DNA of 64,000 bases from Deinococcus marmoris (GCF_001949125.1 NZ_MSTI01000158.1:1-64000); one strand, 5' to 3'. Counted from the stretch's first letter, positions 18,594 to 31,648 are shown. Numbers and translations: made by a program. The notes: a model not told the origin generated them from the sequence alone.

Positions 18594-19065
18594 CCAGACG
18601 GTGACCGAACCTTCTGAACTGGAGCGAGTCGGCCCTGTCCCGGCACCTCAGCCTCTGGCACCAGCTCCCGCCGCGCACACCGACACTCAGGCGGCCATCG
18701 AGCGGGCCGTGCAGCAGGGTCTGGAAAGTGAACGCCGCTCGCCCGCCCAGGGTGCCGATCTGGAGCGCCTGACCCGCCAACTGCGCTACCGCGAGGCGGT
18801 GGATCAGCGTCTGCTGCGGCTGGGCGTGGGCGCAATCGTGTTTATTCTCTCCGCAGGCTGGCTGGCCGCCGACGTGACCCTGACGCTGGCAGCGGGCTGG
18901 GGCGAACTGGGCGGGCGGCCCTTCCGCCTGGAAAGTAGCGTGCTGGTGGCTTTTCTGACCACCAGCACGGCCACCGTGATCGGGTTGTTTCTGGTCTTCC
19001 TGCGCTGGCTGTATCCGCAGACCAACCCTGTCGAAGAACGGGAACCGGAGCGCGACAGACCGTAA
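18586..19065 (+). CDS. Small membrane protein, candidate PanT toxin
   Basis: The 159-residue protein has a Pro/Ala-rich, charged N-terminal half (residues 8-70) and two C-terminal transmembrane helices (about 79-98 and 118-141) ending in TATVIGLFLVFLRWLYP. GTG 18586 overlaps the antitoxin stop by 8 nt; GTG 18601 is an alternative start. Membrane-depolarising two-helix proteins are one class of toxin controlled by Panacea antitoxins. Its position directly after a Panacea gene is the main reason for the call. Toxicity is inference; it could also be a plain membrane protein of unknown role. Confidence 0.6.
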   Translation: MPDQTVTEPSELERVGPVPAPQPLAPAPAAHTDTQAAIERAVQQGLESERRSPAQGADLERLTRQLRYREAVDQRLLRLGVGAIVFILSAGWLAADVTLTLAAGWGELGGRPFRLESSVLVAFLTTSTATVIGLFLVFLRWLYPQTNPVEEREPERDRP

Positions 19066-19092
19066 AAAGCCCCTCTCCGCAGAAGAGGGGTT
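19064..19092 (-). terminator. Terminator of the acyl-CoA dehydrogenase gene
   Basis: On the minus strand CCCCTCTTCTGCGGAGAGGGG is followed by CTTTTT, 16 bp after the stop. On the plus strand the same hairpin could also end the Panacea operon, but without a T-tract. Confidence 0.75.
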
Positions 19093-19107
19093 GAGGCTGA
19101 TGGGTCT

Positions 19108-20244
<1,137 letters not shown>

Positions 20245-20293
20245 GCTGGACACTCCTTGCAAGAGGCTGGGTAAAAAGCGGTGGGGACTTAAC

Positions 20294-20325
20294 TAGACTG
20301 GGTTAAAATTAGACTCGGTTCAATT
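20294..20325. promoter_or_regulatory. Tandem 16-bp repeat upstream of the acyl-CoA dehydrogenase
   Basis: TAGACTGGGTTAAAAT and TAGACTCGGTTCAATT lie head to tail, 50-81 bp upstream of the dehydrogenase start. Twelve or more of 16 positions agree. Such repeats are candidate operators, for example for a TetR-family fatty-acid regulator, or may cover the promoter; the regulator is not in the window. Confidence 0.4.
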
Positions 20326-20468
20326 CTACCATTTCGGGAGGTGGGCGTTGTGTTCTGCCGCCCACTGCACGTCCACCCCTGCCGATCATGGCCCGGTCAC
20401 GGCCCGCCGGGTACAACCGACTTGCAGCCGGGGGGGAGCCTTCCGAAGCCTGCAAGGAGGCGGCAGGG

Positions 20469-21905
20469 ATGCAGAACAGAATCACGCACGGCGTCAGGAT
20501 GGACATCACCGACGACGAGACCTTCGGCAGCAACGAACATGCCAGCGTGAGTCGGGGGGGAACGCTGGTCCTGGACGCCTCCCGGCCAGAGCTGACCGAG
20601 CTGACCATCGGCAAGTGCGGCGGCGAGGTGCGGGTGGAACTGCGTGTCACGTACCGGCAGGCGGCGGGCGGCGCGGTCAGTGTGTCGGGCCGCGCCCTGC
20701 TGTACGAGGGGACCAGCGAGAACACCACCGATCTGGATGGCCGCGCCAGTTTTGACGGCATGGTGGCCAGCGGGGCCTCGCGCCAGTTCAACGTTCGCGT
20801 CCGCAACACCGACGAGGGCGGCGATTTCGCGGATATTCGCGTGGACGTGAACAATCTGGCCCTGAGCGAGAACGATCCCTGTCCCAACATCGACGCCAAG
20901 GCCGCAGCGCTGGGTGCGAGTTTTACCGGTAACGCCGTCTCCGGCTGCGAGGCGGTGCGCGGGGGCCACCGCCGACGCTTCCAGAACGCCGACATCTCCT
21001 ACTCGCCGTCCACCGGGGCGCATGAGCTTCACGGCGAAATTCGGCGCAAGTACGACAGCAGGGGGGGGCCGGACAGCGATCTCGCCCTGCCCGTTACCGA
21101 TGAAACCGCCACCCCGGATGGCGTGGGGCGCTACAACCACTGCTCCGGCAATGGCAGCATCTACTGGCATCCCCGAACCGGGCCGATGGAGGTGCGCGGC
21201 GGCATTCGTGCCCGCTGGGCGCAGACCGGCTGGGAGCGCGGCGCGTATGGCTATCCCACATCGGATGAGCTGAACATCGGCCAGAACCCGTGGCAGTGGT
21301 ACAGCGACTTTCAGAACGGCGTGATCTTCTTCGAGGGGAGCGGCGTGGTGGAACCGGCCACCGCCAGCCTGAGCGGCGCGCAGGTGCTGGCCGCCTTTGC
21401 CGCTGCCTTTCGCCGCCGCACTGCCGACGATCCCCGCGTGGAGATCGATTCCGTGGTGGTCATCGGCGTCAGCGACACCGCCTACGACTTCACGCGCAGC
21501 GGCAACCGGGTGGTCACCTACCGCGTGGCCGGCGAGATCAGCAGCGGCCACTGGTACATCCCCGATCCCAATTTCGAGGTCACGATTCCGGTGCAGTTCA
21601 CCGCCTCCCCTCCGCCCGACGCCCGGCGCGAGGTGGCCCTGAGCGCGCGGCAGGCCGGGGTGATCGGCATTCATGTGGACAATTTCGCGGGTCTTGGCAT
21701 CCACGACGTGGCAAACGCCCTGCATGACAAGCTGGCGGCCATCTTCAACCGCCCGATTGCGCTGGGCAGCGTTCCCGCCATTGCGGGCCTGCTCAGTTTC
21801 AAGGTCATGAAGGACGGCGGCCTGACCCTGTACTTCCGCCCCGACGTGGCCGGACGTTTTGCCGCCGGGGCGGCGCAGACCATGCTGAACGACATTCGGA
21901 TTTGA
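20469..21905 (+). CDS. LGFP-repeat protein of unknown function
   Basis: The 478-residue protein has a central region (about 165-300) with LGFP-type repeats. Their marks are GAHELHGEIRRKYDSRGG, LALPVTDE, GSIYWHPRTGPMEVRGGIR, YGYPTSDE and FQNGVIFFEG. The N-terminal 150 residues look beta-rich and the C-terminal third is unassigned. LGFP repeats are best known from actinobacterial cell-wall proteins, yet no signal peptide is visible here. ATG 20469 was chosen because AAGGAGG lies 8 nt upstream; the frame extends 27 codons further back without support. It is flanked by convergent or divergent unrelated genes. Confidence 0.8.
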   Translation: MQNRITHGVRMDITDDETFGSNEHASVSRGGTLVLDASRPELTELTIGKCGGEVRVELRVTYRQAAGGAVSVSGRALLYEGTSENTTDLDGRASFDGMVASGASRQFNVRVRNTDEGGDFADIRVDVNNLALSENDPCPNIDAKAAALGASFTGNAVSGCEAVRGGHRRRFQNADISYSPSTGAHELHGEIRRKYDSRGGPDSDLALPVTDETATPDGVGRYNHCSGNGSIYWHPRTGPMEVRGGIRARWAQTGWERGAYGYPTSDELNIGQNPWQWYSDFQNGVIFFEGSGVVEPATASLSGAQVLAAFAAAFRRRTADDPRVEIDSVVVIGVSDTAYDFTRSGNRVVTYRVAGEISSGHWYIPDPNFEVTIPVQFTASPPPDARREVALSARQAGVIGIHVDNFAGLGIHDVANALHDKLAAIFNRPIALGSVPAIAGLLSFKVMKDGGLTLYFRPDVAGRFAAGAAQTMLNDIRI

Positions 21906-21931
21906 GGGCAAGCGCTCCGGGCGATTTCCTC

Positions 21932-22834
21932 CTACACGCTCAGTTGCACGATCAGCCGCTCCAGCGTGACCCCGGCGTCCAGGCCACGTTTCATGGCCAG
22001 ATCGGCGTCCAGAATGCGGCCCATGTGGGCGCGGATCTTGGCCTCGTTCAGTTTGCGGGCCACGTCCAGCGCTTTCTTGGCCGGATACGGCTTGACGCCC
22101 AGGCGCTGGGCCGCCGCCGCCTCGGTCACGCGGCCTTCCTCTTGCAGCAGGGCCACGCAGCGGACCACCAGGCTGTACTGCCAGACCACTGCGCCCATCA
22201 GCTTGAAGGGGTCCTCGCCGGATGCCAGCAGACGGCGCAGTTGGCCCACCGCCTCGCCGGGGCGGCCTGCCGTCGCCGCACCCAGCATGGCAAAGCTGTC
22301 TCCCGGCGGCTCGCGGCCCACGATGCGCTGCACGGACTGGCGGGTGTGCGGGCCGCCCAGCAGGGCTAGCTTGGTCAGTTCGCTGGCAATCCCGGCCAGA
22401 TCGGAGCCGAAGACCTCGGCCAGATAGGCGGCGGCGTCCCTGTCCAGCGGCAGCTTCTGCTTTCTGGCGTACTGGACCACCCAGCCGGTGATCTCGCCGG
22501 GTTTGCTGGGGGCCGCCGAGACGATCTGCTCGCCGCGCGCCTGATACAGCTTGCTGCGCGTGGCGGGGGCCATCTCGTCCAGCACGGCCACCGTAATTGC
22601 CGCGCCAGCCAGCAGTTCCAGCAGCGCCTTGTCGGGCTTGACCCCCTCAAAGTCCACGATCACGCCGCCGTCTCCAAACAGACCGGGGGACAGGTGCGGT
22701 CCCAGGGTCTGGGCCGTCACATCGTCACCGCCCAGCCGGGGCAGATCGCGGGGGTTCAGGCCGCGCTTAATCAGGGTTTCGCGCAGGGCTTCCTCGGCCA
22801 GAAAGCGGTTGCCGGTAAAGGCCAGCAGGGTCAA
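21932..22834 (-). CDS. holA: DNA polymerase III, delta subunit
   Basis: The 300-residue protein is the clamp-loader subunit that opens the beta clamp. It starts at TTG 22834 (TTGA overlapping the kinase stop), with GGAGG about 9 nt upstream, giving LLAFTGNRFLAEEAL at the N-terminus as expected for HolA. Other marks are VIVDFEGVKPDKALLELL and VQYARKQKLPLDRDAAAYL. These are followed by DSFAMLGAATAGRPGEAV, LMGAVVWQYSLVVRC and the C-terminal helices of the collar domain. The P-loop is degenerate, as normal for delta. It is translationally coupled to a Ser/Thr kinase. Confidence 0.9.
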   Translation of the reverse strand: MTLLAFTGNRFLAEEALRETLIKRGLNPRDLPRLGGDDVTAQTLGPHLSPGLFGDGGVIVDFEGVKPDKALLELLAGAAITVAVLDEMAPATRSKLYQARGEQIVSAAPSKPGEITGWVVQYARKQKLPLDRDAAAYLAEVFGSDLAGIASELTKLALLGGPHTRQSVQRIVGREPPGDSFAMLGAATAGRPGEAVGQLRRLLASGEDPFKLMGAVVWQYSLVVRCVALLQEEGRVTEAAAAQRLGVKPYPAKKALDVARKLNEAKIRAHMGRILDADLAMKRGLDAGVTLERLIVQLSV

Positions 22835-23733
22835 AAGCCGCCGTCCTCCGCCGCACAGTCTTCTCGTGTACCGTGGAGGACTTTCACGGCGGCTTCGGGC
22901 AAATCGGCATGGGGCAGGGCGGGCAGCCCCAGCGCCAGCCGGGCCTGACACAGCTCGTCGTGCATGCCCACGGCGCTGCCAGGGCGCTGCGCCGGATCGC
23001 GCGACAGGGCGGCGCGCAGCAGCGGATGCAGCGCCTCCGGGCCGGGCAATTCGGCCCGCTTGGTGTGAATCCCCGCCAGCCAGCCCAGCGCGTCGGCGTA
23101 GGGCGGCTCGCCGGCCAGACAGTCGAACAGCAGCACGCCCACCGAATACAGGTCGCTGCGGGCGTCGCCGCGCATACCGTAGAACTGCTCGGGGGCCATG
23201 AAATGCGGCGTGCCCATACGGGTGCCGCTGTGGATGTCCAGCGGCAGGTGCAGGGCGTGGCTCATGCCGAAGTCGATGATCCGCACCGTGTCCCAGCGGG
23301 CCAGTCCGTCCTGAAGCAGCACGTTTTCCGGCTTCAGATCCTGATGCGTCACGCCCTGGCCGTGCAGGTAGGCCACGCCGCGCAGCAGGCCCAGCCCGAC
23401 GGACGTGGCCTCGTCGATATTCAGCGGCCCTTTTTCCAGCCGCTCGCGCAGGGTGCCGCCCGTCACGAAGGGGAAGATCAACTGGGTGGGCGAGGCCGCC
23501 AGCAGCGGCACCAGGGCCGGATGATTCAGCGCTGCCGCCACCCGGCCCTCGTGGTGAAAGCGGGCCTGGGCATCGGGGTCATCCACCATCAGGGTTTTGA
23601 CGAACACCGACAGGCCGCGCCACTGCCCCGCCTCGCTCAGGACGCCGCCCCGTTCGGCCAGCGGCGTCCGCGCGGTCAGCTCCTGTGGTGTGGTCAGTTC
23701 CTGCACCTCCTTACTGTAGGTTAAATGCTTCAC
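22831..23733 (-). CDS. Serine/threonine protein kinase (Hanks type)
   Basis: The 300-residue cytosolic kinase has the VAIK-type lysine in VFVKT (Lys46), a C-helix glutamate (Glu62), the catalytic loop THQDLKPENVLL (Asp132), DFG at 154-156 and the activation-segment end GTPHFMAPEQF. Then come DLYSVGVLLFDCL and the closing arginine in DPAQRPGS. The glycine-rich loop is weak, and the catalytic loop has His-Gln-Asp where most kinases have His-Arg-Asp, which suggests activity not dependent on activation-loop phosphorylation. No transmembrane or PASTA region is present. It ends in TTGA overlap with holA. Confidence 0.9.
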   Translation of the reverse strand: MKHLTYSKEVQELTTPQELTARTPLAERGGVLSEAGQWRGLSVFVKTLMVDDPDAQARFHHEGRVAAALNHPALVPLLAASPTQLIFPFVTGGTLRERLEKGPLNIDEATSVGLGLLRGVAYLHGQGVTHQDLKPENVLLQDGLARWDTVRIIDFGMSHALHLPLDIHSGTRMGTPHFMAPEQFYGMRGDARSDLYSVGVLLFDCLAGEPPYADALGWLAGIHTKRAELPGPEALHPLLRAALSRDPAQRPGSAVGMHDELCQARLALGLPALPHADLPEAAVKVLHGTREDCAAEDGGF

Positions 23734-23827
23734 AAAATCAGTAACCCGGTGTGGGGTCGGCCACAGACCTGCTGCTCAGGCCGCCTGTCCGGGTCATCAC
23801 GCCACTGCGGTGCAGGGGTACGCCGTT

Positions 23828-23833
23828 TAGACT
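23828..23833 (+). promoter_or_regulatory. Leaderless -10 box (TAGACT) of a HAD gene
   Basis: TAGACT lies 7 nt before ATG 23841, which supports that start over upstream in-frame codons. Confidence 0.55.
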
Positions 23834-23840
23834 GCGGCCC

Positions 23841-24545
23841 ATGCTGCCATCCTCTGCCTCCACTCCTGACGCGCTGCGCGCCGTCGTTTTCGACTTCGAC
23901 GGCACCATCCTGGACACCGAGACCCGCGAATTCTGGCACTGGCAGCAGCTCTACCAGCAGCATGGGCGCGAGCTGGCGCTGACCGACTGGCAGCGCGGCA
24001 TCGGCACCTGGGGCGCGTTCGATCCCTGGGCGGGTTTGCCGGAGGAGGTGCAGGCGGCCCGAGAGAGCGTCCATGCCGGGCTGCATGAGCGCATCCTGGC
24101 CGACATCGCGGAGCAGGATCTGCGCCCCGGCGTGCGCGGCGTGCTGGAGGGACTACGCGCCGCCGGATGGCCGCTGGCCCTGGCCACCAGCAGTGACCGC
24201 CGCTGGGTCACGCGCTGGCTGGAGCAACACGGGTTGCTGAACCTGTTTGAAGTCCTGTGTACCAGTGACGATGTCCGGCGCGTCAAGCCGGACCCGGAAC
24301 TGTACGTGCTGGCCGCACAGCGCCTGGGCCTGCGCGCACAGGATTGTCTGGCCGTGGAAGACAGCCTGAACGGCGGAATCGCCGCTGTCGCTGCTGGAAT
24401 GCGGCTGGTGGTGGTTCCCAACGAGGTGACCCGCACCCAGCCCTTTCCCCCCGAGTGGGCCAGATTGAACGACGGCTTTGCACTGGGACTGGTGGGCCTG
24501 CTGGAGGCGGCAGGGGTGGACGGGCCGCAGACGACACCCTTCTAG
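23841..24545 (+). CDS. HAD-superfamily hydrolase (beta-phosphoglucomutase-like)
   Basis: The 234-residue protein has HAD motif I FDFDGTILDTE (Asp18 nucleophile, Asp20 acid/base), a helical cap, motif II LALATSSDR, the motif III lysine in VKPDPELYVLAA and the motif IV acidic pair in AVEDSLNGGIAA. This is the subfamily I pattern of phosphoglycolate phosphatase, beta-phosphoglucomutase and sugar phosphatases. It is divergent from the kinase-holA operon. The substrate cannot be told from sequence. Confidence 0.85.
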   Translation: MLPSSASTPDALRAVVFDFDGTILDTETREFWHWQQLYQQHGRELALTDWQRGIGTWGAFDPWAGLPEEVQAARESVHAGLHERILADIAEQDLRPGVRGVLEGLRAAGWPLALATSSDRRWVTRWLEQHGLLNLFEVLCTSDDVRRVKPDPELYVLAAQRLGLRAQDCLAVEDSLNGGIAAVAAGMRLVVVPNEVTRTQPFPPEWARLNDGFALGLVGLLEAAGVDGPQTTPF

Positions 24546-24571
24546 CGTATGTGGAGAGAGGGACAGGGCAG

Positions 24572-25540
24572 TCAGCGTTTCTCGCTGCTGTGTCCCGGTC
24601 TGACCCTCAATTCGGGCCGGACGTGATGCGCGGCGTGGTTGGCGGCGATGGCGGCCTGGGCAAACGCCACCGAGATCAACTTGAAATCGCCGCCCGACTG
24701 CGCCAGATCGCCCACCACGTACACGCCCTCCAGCGCAGTGCGTCCGCCGGGAGCGTCTGGAACGTATTCGCCGCGCCAGTCCAGCGGCCACGCCCCAATG
24801 GGGGAGAGGTCTGGCAGGTAACCACCCAGAATCAGCACGGTGTCGGCCTCGACGCTGCGGGTTTTGCCGCCCACCTCCACTTCCGCGCCCTGCGGCGTGA
24901 GTGTGAGCAGGCGGGCAGGAGCCAGAATTTCGAGACCTCGGCTGGTTCGCGCGGCCTCCAGCTTTTCCAGCGTTCTTGGACTCCCCCGAAACAAGGCCCG
25001 GCTGTGGGTCAGCGTGACTTTCGCTCCAGCGTCCAAAAGCTCCAGCGCCGCCCTCGCCGCCTGTGGGACGCCGCCCACGATCAGTACACGCCGCCCGCCC
25101 AGTTCAGTGGGATCGGGGAAGTCCGTTCGCACGTCGGGATGATCTTCTGCGCCGGGGATGCGGGTCGCGCGGGGCAACAATGCGCCCAGGCCCGCCGCCA
25201 GAATGACCGCGCCCGCCGTGAAAGTGTCCCCGTCTGTGCTGACCCGCCAGCCGTCGTCACTTTTTTCGAGTTCGCGGGCCACCGTATTCACGCGCATATC
25301 CACGTCCAGGCCGTCGAGTTGCTCCAGCAGATGTGCCACCACTTCCGCCGCCCGCGCTCCGGGCAGTCCCGGCACGTCGTATACGCGCTTGTCCGGGTAC
25401 AGGGCGCTCAGTTGGCCGCCCACCTCGCCCCGCGCCTCCAGCACGCGCACACTCAGACCGCGCCACGCCGCATAAAAGGCTGCATGTAGTCCGGCTGGGC
25501 CAGCACCGATGACCAGGATGTCGGAATGGTGCGCGTTCAC
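24572..25540 (-). CDS. Thioredoxin-reductase-like ferredoxin/flavodoxin-NADP reductase
   Basis: The 322-residue flavoprotein has an FAD motif VIGAGPAGLHAAFYAAWRG, GEVGGQLSALYPDKRVYDVP, an NADP-fold motif VLIVGGVPQAARAALELL and a final FAD segment VYVVGDLAQSGG. There is no CxxC pair between the domains, so it is not a thioredoxin reductase. It matches the YumC/TrxR-like ferredoxin-NADP reductases. The second Rossmann glycine pattern is GGVPQA, slightly altered. The start is GTG 25540, or TTG 25546; no good ribosome site is seen. It lies beside a second, different reductase gene. Confidence 0.82.
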   Translation of the reverse strand: MNAHHSDILVIGAGPAGLHAAFYAAWRGLSVRVLEARGEVGGQLSALYPDKRVYDVPGLPGARAAEVVAHLLEQLDGLDVDMRVNTVARELEKSDDGWRVSTDGDTFTAGAVILAAGLGALLPRATRIPGAEDHPDVRTDFPDPTELGGRRVLIVGGVPQAARAALELLDAGAKVTLTHSRALFRGSPRTLEKLEAARTSRGLEILAPARLLTLTPQGAEVEVGGKTRSVEADTVLILGGYLPDLSPIGAWPLDWRGEYVPDAPGGRTALEGVYVVGDLAQSGGDFKLISVAFAQAAIAANHAAHHVRPELRVRPGHSSEKR

Positions 25541-25600
25541 TGGCAAAGTATGGCAAAGCGGGCGGAGACGAATGCCCGCCCGCTCTGTTTGCCTGACGCT

Positions 25601-26968
<1,368 letters not shown>

Positions 26969-26978
26969 GGGCGCGAGT

Positions 26979-28160
<1,182 letters not shown>

Positions 28161-28169
28161 ATGGGGCGC

Positions 28170-28175
28170 AGTTTA
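28170..28175 (-). promoter_or_regulatory. -10 box (TAAACT) of cax
   Basis: TAAACT lies 9 nt before GTG 28160, so the leader is at most a few bases. Confidence 0.4.
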
Positions 28176-28245
28176 GGCGCGTGGGCTGGGGCGGTGGGGG
28201 AGAGTTGAGGTTTGGTTGAGAGGCAGGGAGATGACAGATTGGAGT

Positions 28246-28622
28246 GGTGGGGAGGCTGCCACGGTTTGACCCCTCTGCTCCGCAGCTCTGCGAGTACGCC
28301 CCTCCGGGGGACCTCCCCTTAGAAGGGAGGCAAGAGTCGTGGAATTGTCCGACCAGTAACGCACTCTTGGCTCTCTTTAAGGCTGGATGATGCGGACATC
28401 CCACTCATAAAAATGATGATGCCGATAAATACGGCTTTTTTGGCTCCTCCCTCCTTGCGGGGGAGGCTGGGAGGGGGGAACCGCAAACGCCGTCCCAGCG
28501 CCGATCAGAGAAAAATGACATCTTGCGAAAAGCAGCACAAAGCTAAACATGAGAGACTTGTCTGCATCACCCAGCTCCTTGAGCGAAGCTGACTGGCTGG
28601 CACAGCTCCGAAGAGAGGGGTT
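28246..28622. repeat. Family A repeat copy 4 (inverted), split by a MITE
   Basis: In reverse orientation to the other copies, the element runs from GGCTGCCACGGTTTGACCCC through CCTCCCCTTAGAAGGGAGG to GCTCTCTTTAAG (28381). It resumes after 28574 with CTCCTTGAGCGAAGCTGACTGG and ends near GAGAGGGGTTAG (28622). The interruption is exactly the second MITE copy. The resumed part is divergent, so the outer border is approximate. Confidence 0.6.
28383..28574. repeat. MITE-like element, copy 2 (192 bp)
   Basis: It starts with CTGGATGATGCGG and ends with CTGCATCACCCAG; 11 of 13 terminal bases are complementary. The interior matches copy 1 (3996-4209), apart from a missing ACTGGTACAGCTCGCACC-like stretch. 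No clear target duplication is visible. It lies inside a family A repeat. Confidence 0.72.
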
Positions 28623-29301
28623 AGCCTTCCAGCTCCAGCGCCCCCTGCAATTCCGAATGCGTCCGCAAAATCCTTTTCGCTCCCGCCCCCGTCAGATGCG
28701 CGGCGTTGTCGGGGTGGACGTGGCCCCCGGCCAGCAGGCCCCAGGCTGTGGCTCCCGCCGCCACGCCCGCGCTCAGGCCAGTCACGCTGTCCTCGATGAC
28801 CACGCAGCGGGTGATGTACGCGCCCAGTTGCGCGGCGGCGTAAGCGTACAGGTCCGGGGCTGGCTTGCCGCGCCCGCCGACGTGCGCCGGATCGTAGGCG
28901 TGTTCACCTACCAACTTTGCAAGGCCCGACGCTTCCAGCTTGCGCTTCAGGCGGCTGCGGAGGCTGTTGCTGGCGACGGCGAAGGGCATCTCCGCCTCGC
29001 GCAGCAGCTCCAGCGTCCGGGCCGCGCCCTCGATGGCCTGCGTGCTGCCGAACGCCTCGTGCAGGCGGGCGTCCATCTCTGGGATAAAGCCTTTGGGCCT
29101 CGTCCAGCCGTAGTCGCGCCTGAGCCACTCGAACAGAACGACGTGCGTGCCGCCCACCGCGTTGGCCATGAACGTGGGCAGATCGATTTCCAGCCCATGC
29201 TCGGCCAGCAACTGCACCCAGACGGTGTTCGCCTGCAACTCGCTGTCCACCAGCACGCCGTCCAGATCGAAGAGAACGGCCTGAAATTCAGAATCGCCCA
29301 T
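28621..29301 (-). CDS. HAD-superfamily phosphatase
   Basis: The 226-residue protein has HAD motif [13 protein letters not shown] (Asp12, Asp14), motif [11 protein letters not shown], motif [16 protein letters not shown] and motif [15 protein letters not shown], the subfamily IA pattern of sugar-phosphate and phosphoglycolate phosphatases. ATG 29301 overlaps the HIT gene stop as ATGA, so the longer reading from 29448 is rejected. Co-translation with HIT suggests a shared nucleotide or sugar-phosphate role, but this is inference. Confidence 0.87.
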   Translation of the reverse strand: MGDSEFQAVLFDLDGVLVDSELQANTVWVQLLAEHGLEIDLPTFMANAVGGTHVVLFEWLRRDYGWTRPKGFIPEMDARLHEAFGSTQAIEGAARTLELLREAEMPFAVASNSLRSRLKRKLEASGLAKLVGEHAYDPAHVGGRGKPAPDLYAYAAAQLGAYITRCVVIEDSVTGLSAGVAAGATAWGLLAGGHVHPDNAAHLTGAGAKRILRTHSELQGALELEG

Positions 29302-29639
29302 CAGGTGTCCGAATCCGGGCCGTTTTCCCAGCCTGCCAGGATGTGAATGTGGGTGTGGAACACCACCTGCCCGCCCTTCTCGCCGGAGTTGACCAGCAGA
29401 CGGTAGTCGGCGGCGTGCTGGCGGGCCACCTTCACGGCGGTCAGCCACAGGCGGCCCATCTCGCCCTCGTCGGTGATCTCGTCCAGGCGGGCGCTGACCG
29501 TCTTGGGAATCACCAGCAGGTGGATCGGCGCTTTGGGCGCGATGTCGCGGATGGCGATGTAATTTTCGTCCTCGTACACGATGTCGCTGGGAATCTCGCG
29601 GGCGATGATGCGCGTAAACAGGGTGGGGGAGGCGGTCAT
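29301..29639 (-). CDS. HIT-family nucleotide hydrolase (HINT-like)
   Basis: The 112-residue protein has the histidine triad HTHIHIL (His95, His97, His99) and the upstream motif [19 protein letters not shown] of HINT-type AMP-lysine/phosphoramidate hydrolases. The length is typical. A TAGAGT box 6 nt before ATG 29639 suggests a leaderless transcript that also covers the HAD gene. Confidence 0.93.
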   Translation of the reverse strand: MTASPTLFTRIIAREIPSDIVYEDENYIAIRDIAPKAPIHLLVIPKTVSARLDEITDEGEMGRLWLTAVKVARQHAADYRLLVNSGEKGGQVVFHTHIHILAGWENGPDSDT

Positions 29640-29645
29640 GCGCCC

Positions 29646-29651
29646 ACTCTA
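29646..29651 (-). promoter_or_regulatory. Leaderless -10 box (TAGAGT) of the HIT-HAD operon
   Basis: TAGAGT on the minus strand lies 6 nt before ATG 29639. Confidence 0.5.
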
Positions 29652-29842
29652 GCGAGGCGGCGGGTCTTCATGCGGCGTTCATGTTCTGGTGGCGGCTGAT
29701 CCGGTTGCGGGGCCGCCGCATATACCCGGTTGAGTCAGGAGAGACCGACTGTAGTTCCCGGACCCACCCGCCCATCATCCGATCAGGACACGCCTATGCG
29801 CGCTGTCTCGCCCCGCCCTCTTGCCACCAAGGAGCTTTCCCC

Positions 29843-30751
<909 letters not shown>

Positions 30752-30761
30752 AGCTGTGTGA

Positions 30762-30795
30762 GAGATGGGCCTTCGTTGCGCCCACCTCCCATCTC
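30762..30795 (+). terminator. Hairpin after the second ferritin-like gene
   Basis: GAGATGGG pairs exactly with CCCATCTC across an 18-nt loop, 11 bp after the stop. There is no T-tract, so its terminator role is uncertain. Confidence 0.3.
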
Positions 30796-30855
30796 CGAAA
30801 GCTCGACAGACAGCCTGCGTGTAAAAGTGGGCTGTTTTGCCGTGCCGGACGGCCC

Positions 30856-31596
30856 TCAGCCTCCGCTTAAAAACCGCAGCGTTTCCGCGTACAGCATCTC
30901 CGTCGTTTCCAGGCTGGTGAAGTTGTGCGTGCCGCCGGGAATGGCCGCCGCGTCGCAGCCCAGTGCCCTGGCGTAGCGCACGCCCCATTCGGGCGGACAG
31001 ACCGTGTCGGCGTCGCCGTGGATGACGTGGGCCACCCCGCCCCAGGCGGCGGCAGCCTCCAGCGGGCGCAGACGCGGCATCTCCTGCAAGAAGGCGCGGC
31101 CCAGCGGCCAGCCGTCCACGTCGGTGATGCCAGGGGGCAGCACGCCGCCGCGCAGCAGGGGCAGCCACAGCTCCGGCAGCGCGGGTGCCCACAGCAGCAG
31201 CCGGTGGGGGCGCACGGTCCCTGCCGCCAGCGCCGCCACCATGCCGCCCATGCTGTAGCCCAGCAGCATCACGCGCTCGGGATCGATGCCGGGCTGGTCT
31301 CGCAGGTACTCGGCGGCGGCAGCCACGTCCTCCACCTCGCGCATCACGGTCATTTCGCTGAAGTCGCCCTGCGAGTCGCCGCTGCCCCGACAATCGAAGC
31401 GCAGGCTGGCGATGCCCCGTGCGGCCAGCAGCCGTGACATCAGCACCAGCAGGCGGTGGTGGTCGATCCGGTTGCCGGTGTAGCCGTGAACGAAGACCAC
31501 CGAGGGCCAGCCCTGGGCCGGTGCGTCGGCATCGGGGGTGTGGAGCATGCCGTACATCCGCTGCCCATCCAATGAAAACTGCGCGAAATGTTCCAT
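30856..31596 (-). CDS. Alpha/beta-hydrolase (cinnamoyl-esterase / S33-like)
   Basis: The 246-residue protein has the oxyanion motif VVFVHGYTGNR, RFDCRGSGDSQG, the nucleophile elbow LLGYSMGGM, an acid residue in VIHGDADTVCP and a histidine in GGTHNF. The RGSGDS segment is common in feruloyl/cinnamoyl esterase-like and serine aminopeptidase S33 hydrolases. A CACAAT sequence 6 nt upstream of ATG 31596 could be its -10 box. The substrate is unknown. Confidence 0.85.
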   Translation of the reverse strand: MEHFAQFSLDGQRMYGMLHTPDADAPAQGWPSVVFVHGYTGNRIDHHRLLVLMSRLLAARGIASLRFDCRGSGDSQGDFSEMTVMREVEDVAAAAEYLRDQPGIDPERVMLLGYSMGGMVAALAAGTVRPHRLLLWAPALPELWLPLLRGGVLPPGITDVDGWPLGRAFLQEMPRLRPLEAAAAWGGVAHVIHGDADTVCPPEWGVRYARALGCDAAAIPGGTHNFTSLETTEMLYAETLRFLSGG

Positions 31597-31648
31597 GCTG
31601 GGATTGTGGCAGAACGCGGCCCGGCGCGCGGCGAACGCAGAGGGGAGC

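Noticed and set aside
20397..21911. 504-codon minus-strand frame over the LGFP gene
   Set aside because: Antisense to a gene with a good ribosome site and LGFP motifs; no recognisable protein content.
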